Shown here: in pieces, positions 1-8,983 of the stretch | Layout of the letters: each line of letters begins with the position of its first letter | Position numbering within the stretch: the stretch's first letter is position 1 | DNA from: Pseudomonadota bacterium | GTDB lineage: Bacteria > Pseudomonadota > Gammaproteobacteria > Xanthomonadales > Rhodanobacteraceae | DNA length: 64,000 nt | Reading direction: 5' to 3' | NCBI GenBank assembly: GCA_018240465.1 | Contig: JAFEFS010000093.1 | Location: forward strand, 99,470 to 163,469 | The notes under the pieces: model-generated | Told to the model about the DNA's origin: nothing | Seen by the model: the letters and a program-made list of their open reading frames with translations, nothing else | The model's database searches: none | Position numbers and translations under genes: made by a program

Positions 1-136
1 CCTGCATGCACGCGGTTTCGACCGCGGCGGCCGCAGCGGTGACATTGGTGGGCACGGCCGCGGCGGTCTGTGCGGCGGCGGGGCCGACTGAAATGATCGA
101 GAGTGCGAAGGGCAGGGAGAGCAGTCTGGTTTTCAT
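1..136 (-). CDS. Exported protein of unknown function, N-terminal fragment
   Basis: Only about 45 codons are present; the gene leaves the window on the left. It starts with ATG at 136 on the minus strand, and a GAGG Shine-Dalgarno sequence lies about 7 bases upstream. The protein begins MKTRLLSLPFALSIISVG followed by PAAAQ, which is a classical Sec signal peptide with an AxA-type cleavage site near residue 23. The start of the mature part is rich in Ala and Thr. The protein is therefore predicted to be exported, but nothing in the visible part identifies a family. Confidence 0.6.
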   Translation of the reverse strand, partial: MKTRLLSLPFALSIISVGPAAAQTAAAVPTNVTAAAAAVETACMQ

Positions 137-561
137 GATGTGACCTCGGAATGAAGGGGAGGCCGTCGCGCCGATGCCCGGGCATGCCCGATCTCGGGAC
201 CACGGACGCCGATACGAGCTTGCCGGCAGATCCGTCGATCGGGCGCCTCGAAAACCGCTTCGGCGCGACGGGTACCCTGTGTCCGGGTACGCGGTCGCAG
301 GGCAACGGCAGCCTAGCGGGCACGGCGCCGCAATGCCGTTAGAAATGACTGAATCCATGAAGAATCCACAAAGGCGCGCAATGCGTAGACACTGTGGACG
401 CGGCGCTGCGTCGGCCTTGTCCGCGATCGCGTTAGTGAATCGTGAATACTGAAAATATCCACATTTATACATTGTCAGCGGAGGAATAATCGGCGCGGAA
501 CTCCAAACGTTTCATGGTTCCAAACGCGCCCAATAACAAGCAAGCAAGAAGGAATCCACTC
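137..561. other. Intergenic region between divergent genes
   Basis: This 425-base stretch separates the truncated minus-strand gene from the intradiol dioxygenase gene, so it should hold two divergent promoters. The part from about 430 to 490 is AT-richer than its surroundings and is the most likely promoter zone for the dioxygenase gene. Short open frames at 151-342 and 174-452 have Arg/Pro/Gly-rich, non-protein-like translations and no convincing ribosome binding site. I see no RNA gene here. Confidence 0.4.
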
Positions 562-2210
562 ATGCCGACCCACATCGATCCCGCACCCGCGCCGAGCATT
601 TTCCCGCTGCCGGCGAAACCCGCCGAGCCATCGGCTGCAATTCTCCGCGACCCGGGCATGCGTCCCGCACGACGGCGCATGCTCGGCGCCTTCGGCGCGC
701 TGTCCGCGCTGCCGATGCTCGGCGAAGTCGCTTCGCGTGCATCGGGTCCGCTCGCACAGGCAGCCACGACCGCGAGCGCCGCGCCGAACATCGACCAGCA
801 GGGTTTGAGCGGCGCCTGGTACGACCGCGCCACGAGCGGACAGGGCATGCTGATCGAAGTGATTCCCGGCCAGTCGTACCTGTTTGGCGCCTGGTTCACC
901 TACGACACCACGGCGGGCGACGTCACCACGCAGCGCTGGTACACCTTTGGCGGCACGATCAGCGATGGCGCGAGCAGCGCGACGCTGACGATCTGGCAAT
1001 CCAGCGGCGGCAACTTCAACGCGACGCCGAAACCGTATGCGATCGAAGTCGGCAGCGCGACGCTGAGCTTCGATTCGTGCACCTCGGGCAGTTTCACCTT
1101 CACGCTGAACGACGGCCGCAGTGGCACGGTTCCGCTCGTGCGCCTGCTCGGCAACGCGGCCTGCACGTCGGCCGACACGACGACGACCGCGAGCGCCGCC
1201 GACTTCGCTCTTTCCGGCGCGTGGTACAACGTCGACACCAGCGGTCAGGGCTTGGTCATCGAAGTGAATTCGGCGTATCCGTATGTATTCGCGGCCTGGT
1301 TCACCTACGCCGAGAACGGCGAGAGCAGCGGCGCGTCGGGATTGCGCTGGATGACCGCGCAAAGCACGGGCTACGTGGCCGGCGACCACACGATCCGGTT
1401 GACGCTCTACGTTGGCACCAACGGTACGTTCAATTCGGCGGCAACGAAGATCAACGTGACCGAAGTCGGCACCGCGACTCTCACCTATTCGAGTTGCGGC
1501 TCGGCCGTGTTCAGCTACAACTTCAGCGCAGGCGAATTCGCCGGCAAGTCGGGCGACATCCTGCGCACGCGTACCGGCGCGACGCCGGCCGCCTGCGTGT
1601 TCGGCAGCAGCTGCGCGCTGATCCCGAGCGAAACCGACGGGCCGTATCCGCTGTATTCGATCCTGTCGAATTCGGCGATCCAGCGCCGCGACATCACCGA
1701 AAGCAAAACCGGCGTGCCGCTGCGTGTGGTGCTGCGCCTGATCAACGTCAACAACAGCTGCGCGCCGATCTCCAACGCGGCGATCTACATCTGGCATTGC
1801 GACAAGGACGGCGTCTACTCGGGCTACACGAACCAGACCGGCGGCGTCAGCACGGTCGGTGATACTTTCCTGCGCGGCATCCAGGTCACCGACACGAGCG
1901 GGCAGGCGGTGTTCGAGACGATCTATCCGGGCTGGTACACGGGACGTATCACCCACATCCACATCCAGGCCTACCTCAACGACGTGCTGACCCAGGGCAC
2001 GGCGGTGATCACGACGCAGATGGCGTTTCCGCAGGACGTGACCAAGGTGGTATACAATTCCACTTTGTACGCCGCGCACGGGCAGAACACCTCGGTGACG
2101 AGTTTTGCCCAGGACAACGTGTTCAGCGACGGCACGACCTATGAGATGGCGACGATCGCCGGCGACGTCGCCAGTGGCTACGTCGCGACATTGACCCTGG
2201 GCATAGCAGC

Positions 2211-2214
<4 letters not shown>
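562..2214 (+). CDS. Exported intradiol ring-cleavage dioxygenase-like protein with two N-terminal repeat domains
   Basis: The 550-residue protein has three parts. Residues 40-75 form a twin-arginine-like leader (RPARRRMLGAFG, then a hydrophobic stretch). Two homologous repeats follow, starting with SGAWYDRATSGQG near residue 83 and SGAWYNVDTSGQG near 217. From about residue 352 there is an intradiol dioxygenase fold related to protocatechuate 3,4-dioxygenase beta subunits. The four expected Fe(III) ligands are visible: Tyr419 (GVYSGY), Tyr459, His465 and His467 (PGWYTGR, THIHI). Such enzymes cleave catechol-type rings between the hydroxyls; the real substrate here is unknown. I chose ATG 562 because AAGGAA precedes it by about 8 bases; ATG 514 would add 16 residues and has no good binding site. 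The stop codon overlaps that of dinB, which is convergent. Confidence 0.8.
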
Positions 2215-3308
<1,094 letters not shown>

Positions 3309-3443
3309 TGATTGAACGCAGACGTGGTGCGGGCGAGCAGACACCACGGATCGGCGATTTCCTACATGAAGTGACGCCGCTTGCGGATGGTGCCGGGACC
3401 GCTGCCGCTGGACCATGGGTAACGACGATATGGAGGTTACGCC

Positions 3444-4034
3444 ATGCTCGATCTCGAACGCACACCTCGGCCGTTGCGCTGGTACGAATGGCTGGCCGTG
3501 CTCCTGCTCGCAGGCTACGCCACCGGTGCGCGCGCCGAAGTCTACCGCTGCACCGACGCGCGCGGCGCGGTGACGTTTCAGGATCGACCTTGCGTCGTGG
3601 CTGCCGCGCAAACCCGGGTCGTGCTTGCACCCGCGCCGGCGTACACCGCATCACCCCAATATGCGACCAAGCGCGAGACGACCACGCGCCAGGTCCCGCG
3701 CGCCGCTCATGCGCATACCGCTTCACGCAGCGGCGAGTCTGCGGGAGCGGCGTCGTACGAATGCCGTACCGGCGATGGCCAGGTGTTCTATCGCCACAGC
3801 GCCTGCCCGCGCTCGGTCGCGGCGGTCGAACAGGGGCCGTCGGCGCATCTTGGCCACGGTGCCCGAACGAAGGGCGCAGCGGCGAAGTCGGTCGCGGTGA
3901 CTTCGACGCGTATCGCGCGCGCGGACGCGTGCTATGAAATGCGACGCGCAGGGGCACCCGGACGCAGCGGCCGCGGTCACGACCAGGACGTATCGACGTA
4001 CGACAAGAACCTCGGTCGCGATCCCTGTCGATAG
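3444..4034 (+). CDS. DUF4124-type exported protein
   Basis: The 196-residue protein starts with a signal peptide or N-terminal anchor (LAVLLLAGYATGARA). It is followed by the DUF4124 signature: EVYRCTDARGAVTFQDRPC at about residues 32-50. A second, weaker copy (YECRTGDGQVFYRHSACP) lies near residue 110. This family is common in the envelope of beta- and gammaproteobacteria and has no established function. A strong GGAGG sits 8 bases before the ATG. The gene lies 135 bases from the divergent dinB start and is monocistronic. Confidence 0.75.
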   Translation: MLDLERTPRPLRWYEWLAVLLLAGYATGARAEVYRCTDARGAVTFQDRPCVVAAAQTRVVLAPAPAYTASPQYATKRETTTRQVPRAAHAHTASRSGESAGAASYECRTGDGQVFYRHSACPRSVAAVEQGPSAHLGHGARTKGAAAKSVAVTSTRIARADACYEMRRAGAPGRSGRGHDQDVSTYDKNLGRDPCR

Positions 4035-4103
4035 GCGCCCGGTTTGTCGGCAAGCGCTGCAGTCGGGTATCGTTGCGATATGGTTTCCGCAACGAGGTGG
4101 GTC

Positions 4104-4862
4104 ATGTCGCAACGGCTTTCCGCCATCATCGTCCTCGCCAGTGCGCTCGCGCTTGCCGCATGTTCGTCGAGTTCGAATGCACCACCAGCTCCCGCGCCGG
4201 ACGCCGTTGCGGTCGCCAAAGCCAACGCCGCGGCGCAGGCCGAGAAAAGCCTCAAGCTCTACGAGCAGATGCGCGCGACCGGCAGCCTCGATATCGCAGC
4301 CCAGGTCGGCGCCGAGGCCGTGGCGAAATACCCCGACAGCGCCGCCGCGGCGAAGATCAGGGAAACCCTCGGCGAGGTGACGGCCAAGGCGAAGGAGGAA
4401 GGCGAAGCGCGCCGTCTCGCCCGGCTGTGGGCGTACACGGTGACCTCGGTGAAGGGCGGCACGCAGTACGCCGGCTCGATCGAAAACGAGCCGCCGCTGG
4501 CGCCACCGGGCCTGAGCGGCAAGGATGCCAAGCATGTGCATCTGATCCTGCGCCAGCATCCCGAGTGGGGGCAGACCGTGTACCTGATCCTCGACAACGA
4601 GAAGTTCAACTGCAAGTCGGGATGCAAAACCTTGTCGATCAGCTTCGACGGCGAGCCGGCCAAGCCGTGGAAGGCGACGATTCCGCCGACCGGCGAGCCG
4701 GCGCTGTTCATCGACGACGACAAGGCGTTCATCGCGCGCGTGCTGAAGACGAAGAAGGTCGCGATCGAAGTGAATCTCGTTGGCGACGGCCGGAAGACGC
4801 TCGTGTTCGAAACCGGCGGACTCGACATGTCGCATTTGCCGAACACGACCAAGAAGAAATGA
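4104..4862 (+). CDS. Lipoprotein of unknown function
   Basis: The 252-residue protein has a short signal peptide ending in the lipobox LAAC with the lipidated cysteine at position 20 and a Ser-rich start of the mature chain. An Ala-rich helical region (about residues 30-100, with TPR-like alternation) is followed by a beta-rich domain with a CKSGCK pair near residue 172. The start at ATG 4104 is preferred because GAGG precedes it at the right distance and because it gives a proper lipoprotein signal; upstream starts at 4044 and 4080 would spoil that. The stop overlaps the ATG of the next gene (ATGA), so the two are probably translated together. I do not recognise the family. Confidence 0.75.
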   Translation: MSQRLSAIIVLASALALAACSSSSNAPPAPAPDAVAVAKANAAAQAEKSLKLYEQMRATGSLDIAAQVGAEAVAKYPDSAAAAKIRETLGEVTAKAKEEGEARRLARLWAYTVTSVKGGTQYAGSIENEPPLAPPGLSGKDAKHVHLILRQHPEWGQTVYLILDNEKFNCKSGCKTLSISFDGEPAKPWKATIPPTGEPALFIDDDKAFIARVLKTKKVAIEVNLVGDGRKTLVFETGGLDMSHLPNTTKKK

Positions 4863-5251
4863 CGACGAGGAAAATCGGCGCCGTCAGCCTCGTCGTGCGC
4901 GACTACGACGAAGCGATCGCGTGGTATGCACGCTGTCTGGATTTCGTCGTGCTCGCCGATACCGATCTCGGCGGGGGCAAGCGCTGGGTGCTCGTCGCGC
5001 CCGCGCGCGAGGCGGCGACGCCGTTGCTGCTCGCGCAGGCTGCAACGCCGGAGCAGGCCGCGTGCATCGGCGGGCAGACCGGCGGCCGCGTATTCCTGTT
5101 CCTGCACACCGACGACTTCGCCCGCGATCGTTCGCGCATGCTCGCCCAAGGAGTGAATTTCCTCGAGGCGCCGCGGCACGAGGCATACGGCATGGTCGCG
5201 GTGTTCGAGGACTTGTACGGCAACAAGTGGGATTTGCTGCAGGTGAAGTGA
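4859..5251 (+). CDS. VOC-superfamily (glyoxalase/bleomycin-resistance fold) protein
   Basis: The 130-residue protein has the two beta-alpha-beta-beta-beta halves of the vicinal oxygen chelate fold: the first opens with IGAVSLVVRDYDEAIAWY and the second ends with VFEDLYGNKWDLLQV. Members bind a metal and act as glyoxalases, dioxygenases or antibiotic-binding proteins; sequence alone does not say which. A glutamate (VFED) stands where the last metal ligand is often found. The ATG overlaps the stop of the upstream lipoprotein gene by four bases. A long open frame extends upstream in this frame to 4073, but it is antisense to the family pattern and overlaps the lipoprotein gene, so I discard it. 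Confidence 0.85.
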   Translation: MTTRKIGAVSLVVRDYDEAIAWYARCLDFVVLADTDLGGGKRWVLVAPAREAATPLLLAQAATPEQAACIGGQTGGRVFLFLHTDDFARDRSRMLAQGVNFLEAPRHEAYGMVAVFEDLYGNKWDLLQVK

Positions 5252-5258
5252 GGCTCGC

Positions 5259-5390
5259 ATGCTGCGCGGTGCCACCCCGACCGTCGAAGACTGTCTGGCC
5301 GGGCTGAAGCCCGCAGTCGTGAAATCCGCACGCAAGAAATCGCCACACGTTCCGGTCTACGACTCACTAAGCCACGGAGAAATGCCATGA
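5259..5390 (+). CDS. Possible 43-residue protein coupled to the peroxiredoxin gene
   Basis: This short frame starts at ATG 5259 with GAGG five bases upstream, 8 bases after the VOC stop. It ends in a TGA that overlaps the ATG of the peroxiredoxin gene (ATGA). The product, beginning MLRGATPTVEDCLAGLKP, is basic in the middle and has no membrane segment or known motif. Its position between two coupled genes, its ribosome binding site and the four-base overlap argue for translation. It may be a genuine small protein or only a leader that couples translation of the peroxiredoxin. Confidence 0.35.
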   Translation: MLRGATPTVEDCLAGLKPAVVKSARKKSPHVPVYDSLSHGEMP

Positions 5391-5929
5391 AAACCGCTCT
5401 TCGCCTCATTGCCGCGTTCGCCGCAACAGCCATTGCGTTCCAGGTTTACGCGCAGGGCGCAGCGCCCGCGGTCGGTACCGCGGCGCCCGCGTTCAAGCTG
5501 CAGGACCAGAAGGGTGACTGGCGCACGCTGGACCAGTACAAGGGCAAGTGGGTCGTGCTCTACTTCTATCCAAAGGACGACACGCCGGGCTGCACCACCG
5601 AGGTATGCACGTTCCGCGACGACGTGCTCAAGCTGCGCAAGGCCGGCGCCGAAGTGCTCGGCGTGAGTCTCGACGACATCAAGTCGCATGCGGCGTTCGC
5701 AGAGAAATACCATGTACCGTTTCCGCTGCTGTCCGATAACACCCAGGCAACGGCCAAGGCCTACGGCGTGCTCACTTTCAGCGAGAAGATGAAGATCAGC
5801 TACGCCAAGCGCGAAACCTTCCTCATCGATCCGGCCGGCAAGGTCGTCAAGCACTACGTCGGCGTCGATCCGAAGGAAAACTCCGGCCAGGTGCTTGCCG
5901 ATCTCGCCGCGCTCAAAAACGGCGCCTGA
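5387..5929 (+). CDS. Exported Bcp-type peroxiredoxin
   Basis: The 180-residue protein is a thiol peroxidase of the AhpC/TSA superfamily. The motif TPGCTTEVCTF gives a peroxidatic Cys69 and a probable resolving Cys74, the arrangement of Bcp (PrxQ) enzymes. Unlike cytoplasmic Bcp it begins with a clean Sec signal peptide (MKTALRLIAAFAATAIAF, cleavage after VYAQG), so it should detoxify peroxides in the periplasm. The electron donor there is not evident. GGAG precedes the ATG. It follows the VOC gene and the putative 43-residue frame, possibly in one transcript. Confidence 0.9.
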   Translation: MKTALRLIAAFAATAIAFQVYAQGAAPAVGTAAPAFKLQDQKGDWRTLDQYKGKWVVLYFYPKDDTPGCTTEVCTFRDDVLKLRKAGAEVLGVSLDDIKSHAAFAEKYHVPFPLLSDNTQATAKAYGVLTFSEKMKISYAKRETFLIDPAGKVVKHYVGVDPKENSGQVLADLAALKNGA

Positions 5930-5977
5930 GCGCCACCGCCGCCGGGCGCGGGATGCGGAGACCCCCCAGGTTGCGGC

Positions 5978-6529
5978 ATGGCACATTCGTGTATGTCGCG
6001 TCGCGCGCTGCACCACGTCGCCAGCTTCCCGCCGCAGGTCGGCGCGGACTGCCGTGTACTCGTGCTCGGCACGGTGCCGTCGCTGCGTTCGCTGGAACTG
6101 CGCCAGTCCTATGCTCATGCGCACAACCTGTTCTGGGCGTTCATGGGCGAGTTGTTCGACGCAGGCCGCGAACGGCCTTATGCAGAACGCATCGCGCGCC
6201 TGCACGCGCGCGGCATCGGCATCTGGGATGTGTACCGGCAGGTCGAGCGGCCGGGCAGCCTCGACAGCAGCATCGTCAAGGCGAGCGAGGTGCCGAACGC
6301 GATCCCGCGACTGCTCGCGCGACAGCCGACGATCCGCGCGATCGCGCTCAACGGCGGCAAGGCCGCCGAAGGCTTCCGCCGCCACATCGAACCGGAATTG
6401 AAGCCGTCATGGCGCGAACGCCTCGATGTGCTCGCGCTGCCATCGACGAGCCCGGCGAACGCGTCGGTCCCGCGCGCGGCGAAGTTCGCGCAATGGAGCG
6501 TGCTGCTGCGCTACGCGAAGGGCGTTTAG
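5978..6529 (+). CDS. DNA-deoxyinosine glycosylase (uracil-DNA glycosylase superfamily)
   Basis: The 183-residue protein removes hypoxanthine or uracil-type bases from DNA to start base excision repair. Family signatures are visible: LVLGTVPSLRSLE with the following HNLFW (active-site loop 1), IRAIALNGGKAAEGF in the middle, and LPSTSPANAS near residue 157, the characteristic second motif. Length is typical of the family. The ATG at 5978 is taken because CAGG lies upstream; ATG 5993 (MSRR) is possible. The gene stands alone, 48 bases after the peroxiredoxin. Confidence 0.88.
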   Translation: MAHSCMSRRALHHVASFPPQVGADCRVLVLGTVPSLRSLELRQSYAHAHNLFWAFMGELFDAGRERPYAERIARLHARGIGIWDVYRQVERPGSLDSSIVKASEVPNAIPRLLARQPTIRAIALNGGKAAEGFRRHIEPELKPSWRERLDVLALPSTSPANASVPRAAKFAQWSVLLRYAKGV

Positions 6530-6556
6530 GGAAAATCCGACCCGCACCGGGCGACC

Positions 6557-7645
6557 ATGGTGGCCACCCGTTCCGGTGCCTGGAGTCATTGCAGGCGCCT
6601 GTTTCGTACCGTTGCCTGCGTGACAGGCTTGCTTGCGCCGAGCCTCGCCGCGCACGCGGCACCCTCGGCGCCGGTCGTCGCGCCGGCGTATGCGGTCGTC
6701 GCGCGCTACGCGATCGGTGGTCCGGGCGGATGGGACTATCTGCTTGCCGACGCGGTGTCCGGCCACCTGTTCGTCAGCCGCTCCGACCGCGTGCTCGTGG
6801 TCAACATGGCCGATGGCTCGCTCGCCGCGACGATCGCGGGTACCGGCGGCGTGCACGGCATCGCACTTGCGCGCGAAATCGGTCGCGGCTGCACGAGCAA
6901 CGGCCGCGTGGACGATGTCACCGTATTCGACCTTGTGACGCTCAAGCGCGCGGGCACGATTGCGGTCGGCGGCCACAACCCGGATGCGATCCTGTACGAC
7001 AAGGCGAGCAAGCGCCTCTTCACGTTCAACGGGCGCAGCAAGGACGTGAGCGTGATCGATCCACTGGCGGGAAAAATGCTCGCCACGATCCCCGCCGGCG
7101 GCAAGCCCGAGTGTGCGGTGGCGGACGACAAGGGCAACATCTTCTTCAACATCGAGGACACGGGCGAGCTTGCACGGATCGACGCGCGCGCCGCGAAACT
7201 GATGGCAAGATGGAAGTTCGAGGATTGCGAGGATCCTTACGGCCTTGCTTTCGATCAAGTACGCCATCGGCTGTTCTCGGTCTGCCAGAACGGCAAGATG
7301 GCGGTGACCGACAGCAGCAGCGGAAAAACGGTTGCACGCGTGGCGATCGGCAAGGGTCCCGACGCCGCGGCCTACGATGCGCAGCGCGGCCTCGTGTTCA
7401 GTTGCAACGACGACGATGGCACGCTGACCGTAGTCAAACAGGTCGACGCCGATCACTATACGGTCGCGCAGAACCTCGCCACGCAACGCAGCGCGCGCAC
7501 GCTCGCGCTCGATCCGCAAAGTCATCGCATCTACCTCGTCGCGACGAAATTCGGGCCGAAACCCGAACCGACCAGCCAGCAACCGCATCCGCGCGCACCG
7601 GTACTCGACGGCAGTATCGAGATACTCGTTGTCGACGGCAGATGA
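6557..7645 (+). CDS. YncE-like periplasmic beta-propeller protein
   Basis: The 362-residue protein has a signal peptide (positive start, then CVTGLLAPSLAAHAA) and repeated propeller blades with YVTN-like elements, for example VLVVNMADGSLAATI, VTVFDLVTLKRAGTI and VSVIDPLAGKMLATI. Such seven-bladed propellers bind small ligands or nucleic acid in E. coli YncE, but the function here is unknown. Three cysteines are present in the mature chain. The predicted start lacks a strong Shine-Dalgarno site; GTG 6560 is an alternative. It is convergent with the DUF1501 gene. Confidence 0.82.
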   Translation: MVATRSGAWSHCRRLFRTVACVTGLLAPSLAAHAAPSAPVVAPAYAVVARYAIGGPGGWDYLLADAVSGHLFVSRSDRVLVVNMADGSLAATIAGTGGVHGIALAREIGRGCTSNGRVDDVTVFDLVTLKRAGTIAVGGHNPDAILYDKASKRLFTFNGRSKDVSVIDPLAGKMLATIPAGGKPECAVADDKGNIFFNIEDTGELARIDARAAKLMARWKFEDCEDPYGLAFDQVRHRLFSVCQNGKMAVTDSSSGKTVARVAIGKGPDAAAYDAQRGLVFSCNDDDGTLTVVKQVDADHYTVAQNLATQRSARTLALDPQSHRIYLVATKFGPKPEPTSQQPHPRAPVLDGSIEILVVDGR

Positions 7646-7719
7646 TTCGTCGAAATCGACGCGGCATGTTCACGTACGGCGAACACCCCGGCGTCGGCGG
7701 CAGCCGCGCGTGACGCGAC

Positions 7720-8919
7720 TCACACCAGCTTGAGATCGGTGGCCCGGGCGTCGGGAAACACCTGCGCCAACTGCGTCGGCGACAGGCCCCACATGCGCAC
7801 ATACATGCCCGCGAGCAGGCTGCGATAGTTGTTGAGCACCGGATAGTCGCGGTTCTGCAACAAGGTGGACTGCTGCACCTTGACCTGCTCGCCGGCGATG
7901 CGGCCGCCGTCGATGCTGCCGCCCAGTACCCAGTAGACCGAACCGTGGCCGTGGTCGGTGCCGTGGTTGCCGTTCTCGCGGAAGGTGCGGCCGAATTCGG
8001 AGACGACGACGACCACCGTGTTCTTCCACTCCGGCCCGAGTTCCTGCGCGAACACCTTGAGTCCATCGCCGAGGTTGGCAAGATTGTTCGCGAGCTGGCC
8101 CTTGTCGTTGCCTTCGTTGACATGCGTGTCCCAGCCGCCGACGTCGACGAAGCCGAGTCGGTATTGGTCGCGCATCATCTTCGCTATGCGCTGCGCCTCG
8201 AGCGAGAACCCCCGCGCGCTGACCGCGCCGCGGTTGGCCTGGTTCATTTCGGTTTCGAACTCCTTGGCGACATGCGCGCGCAATTCGAGTCCGTCGTTGA
8301 CCGCGCCCTGCAGGCGATTGCCCTGATACATCGAAGTGAGGATTGCGGTCTGCCGATCATCGTAGGCCGGCCTGCCGACGTACTTGAGCGAGATGTTCGG
8401 GATGTCGCTGGCGCCACGGAAGGTCAGTGGCAGCGCGTCGGTGAATGCGATCGGCGGCACCTTGCTGGTCAAGGTGCTGGACAGGCGCGCCATGAATCCC
8501 GAGTTGAAATCGCCATGCGCCTGCGTCGGCTCGCCGCGTTCGATGTTGTCCTGCGTCTCGAAGTGGCTGCGGGAAAGATCGTCGGTACCGGCGAACGGCA
8601 CGAAGGCGACCTGCTTGTTCCCGTACATCTCGCCGATCGAATTGCGCAACCCGGCCGGCAACGCCCAGTCGCTGTCCAGTGCCAGCGTGCCGCTGTCGGA
8701 CTTCGGATCAGGTCGGGGCACGGCGATGTTCGGTCGCGACTGGTAGTAGAAGTCGCTTGAATACGGCACCAGCAGGTTCGCGCAGTCGTAGCCGCCGCGC
8801 AGGAACACGAGCAGGAAGCGCGGCGAAGACGGCGGCGCGGCGAACACGCGCCCGGCCGTGGTCAGCATCGGCAGCGCGGAAGCGCTGGCGGCGAGTTGGA
8901 GAAAATGGCGACGTCTCAT
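7720..8919 (-). CDS. DUF1501 protein with Tat signal
   Basis: The 399-residue protein starts MRRRHFLQLAASASAL, a twin-arginine (RRxFL) signal, so it is exported folded. The family belongs to the alkaline-phosphatase/sulfatase-like superfamily; visible hallmarks are LVFLRGGYDCANLLVP near the N-terminus, GGWDTHVNEG in the middle and SEFGRTFRENG with GTDHGHGS, which resemble metal-site segments. The function of the family is not established. ATG 8919 has AGGAG eight bases upstream. It lies 64 bases downstream of the DUF1800 gene in the same direction; the two families occur together in many Gram-negative genomes. Confidence 0.88.
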   Translation of the reverse strand: MRRRHFLQLAASASALPMLTTAGRVFAAPPSSPRFLLVFLRGGYDCANLLVPYSSDFYYQSRPNIAVPRPDPKSDSGTLALDSDWALPAGLRNSIGEMYGNKQVAFVPFAGTDDLSRSHFETQDNIERGEPTQAHGDFNSGFMARLSSTLTSKVPPIAFTDALPLTFRGASDIPNISLKYVGRPAYDDRQTAILTSMYQGNRLQGAVNDGLELRAHVAKEFETEMNQANRGAVSARGFSLEAQRIAKMMRDQYRLGFVDVGGWDTHVNEGNDKGQLANNLANLGDGLKVFAQELGPEWKNTVVVVVSEFGRTFRENGNHGTDHGHGSVYWVLGGSIDGGRIAGEQVKVQQSTLLQNRDYPVLNNYRSLLAGMYVRMWGLSPTQLAQVFPDARATDLKLV

Positions 8920-8983
8920 GGCATGTGCTCCTGAATTCGTTCGGTGGTTCCCGCATGCTTCGGACGGGAATTGCGAGCAACAG

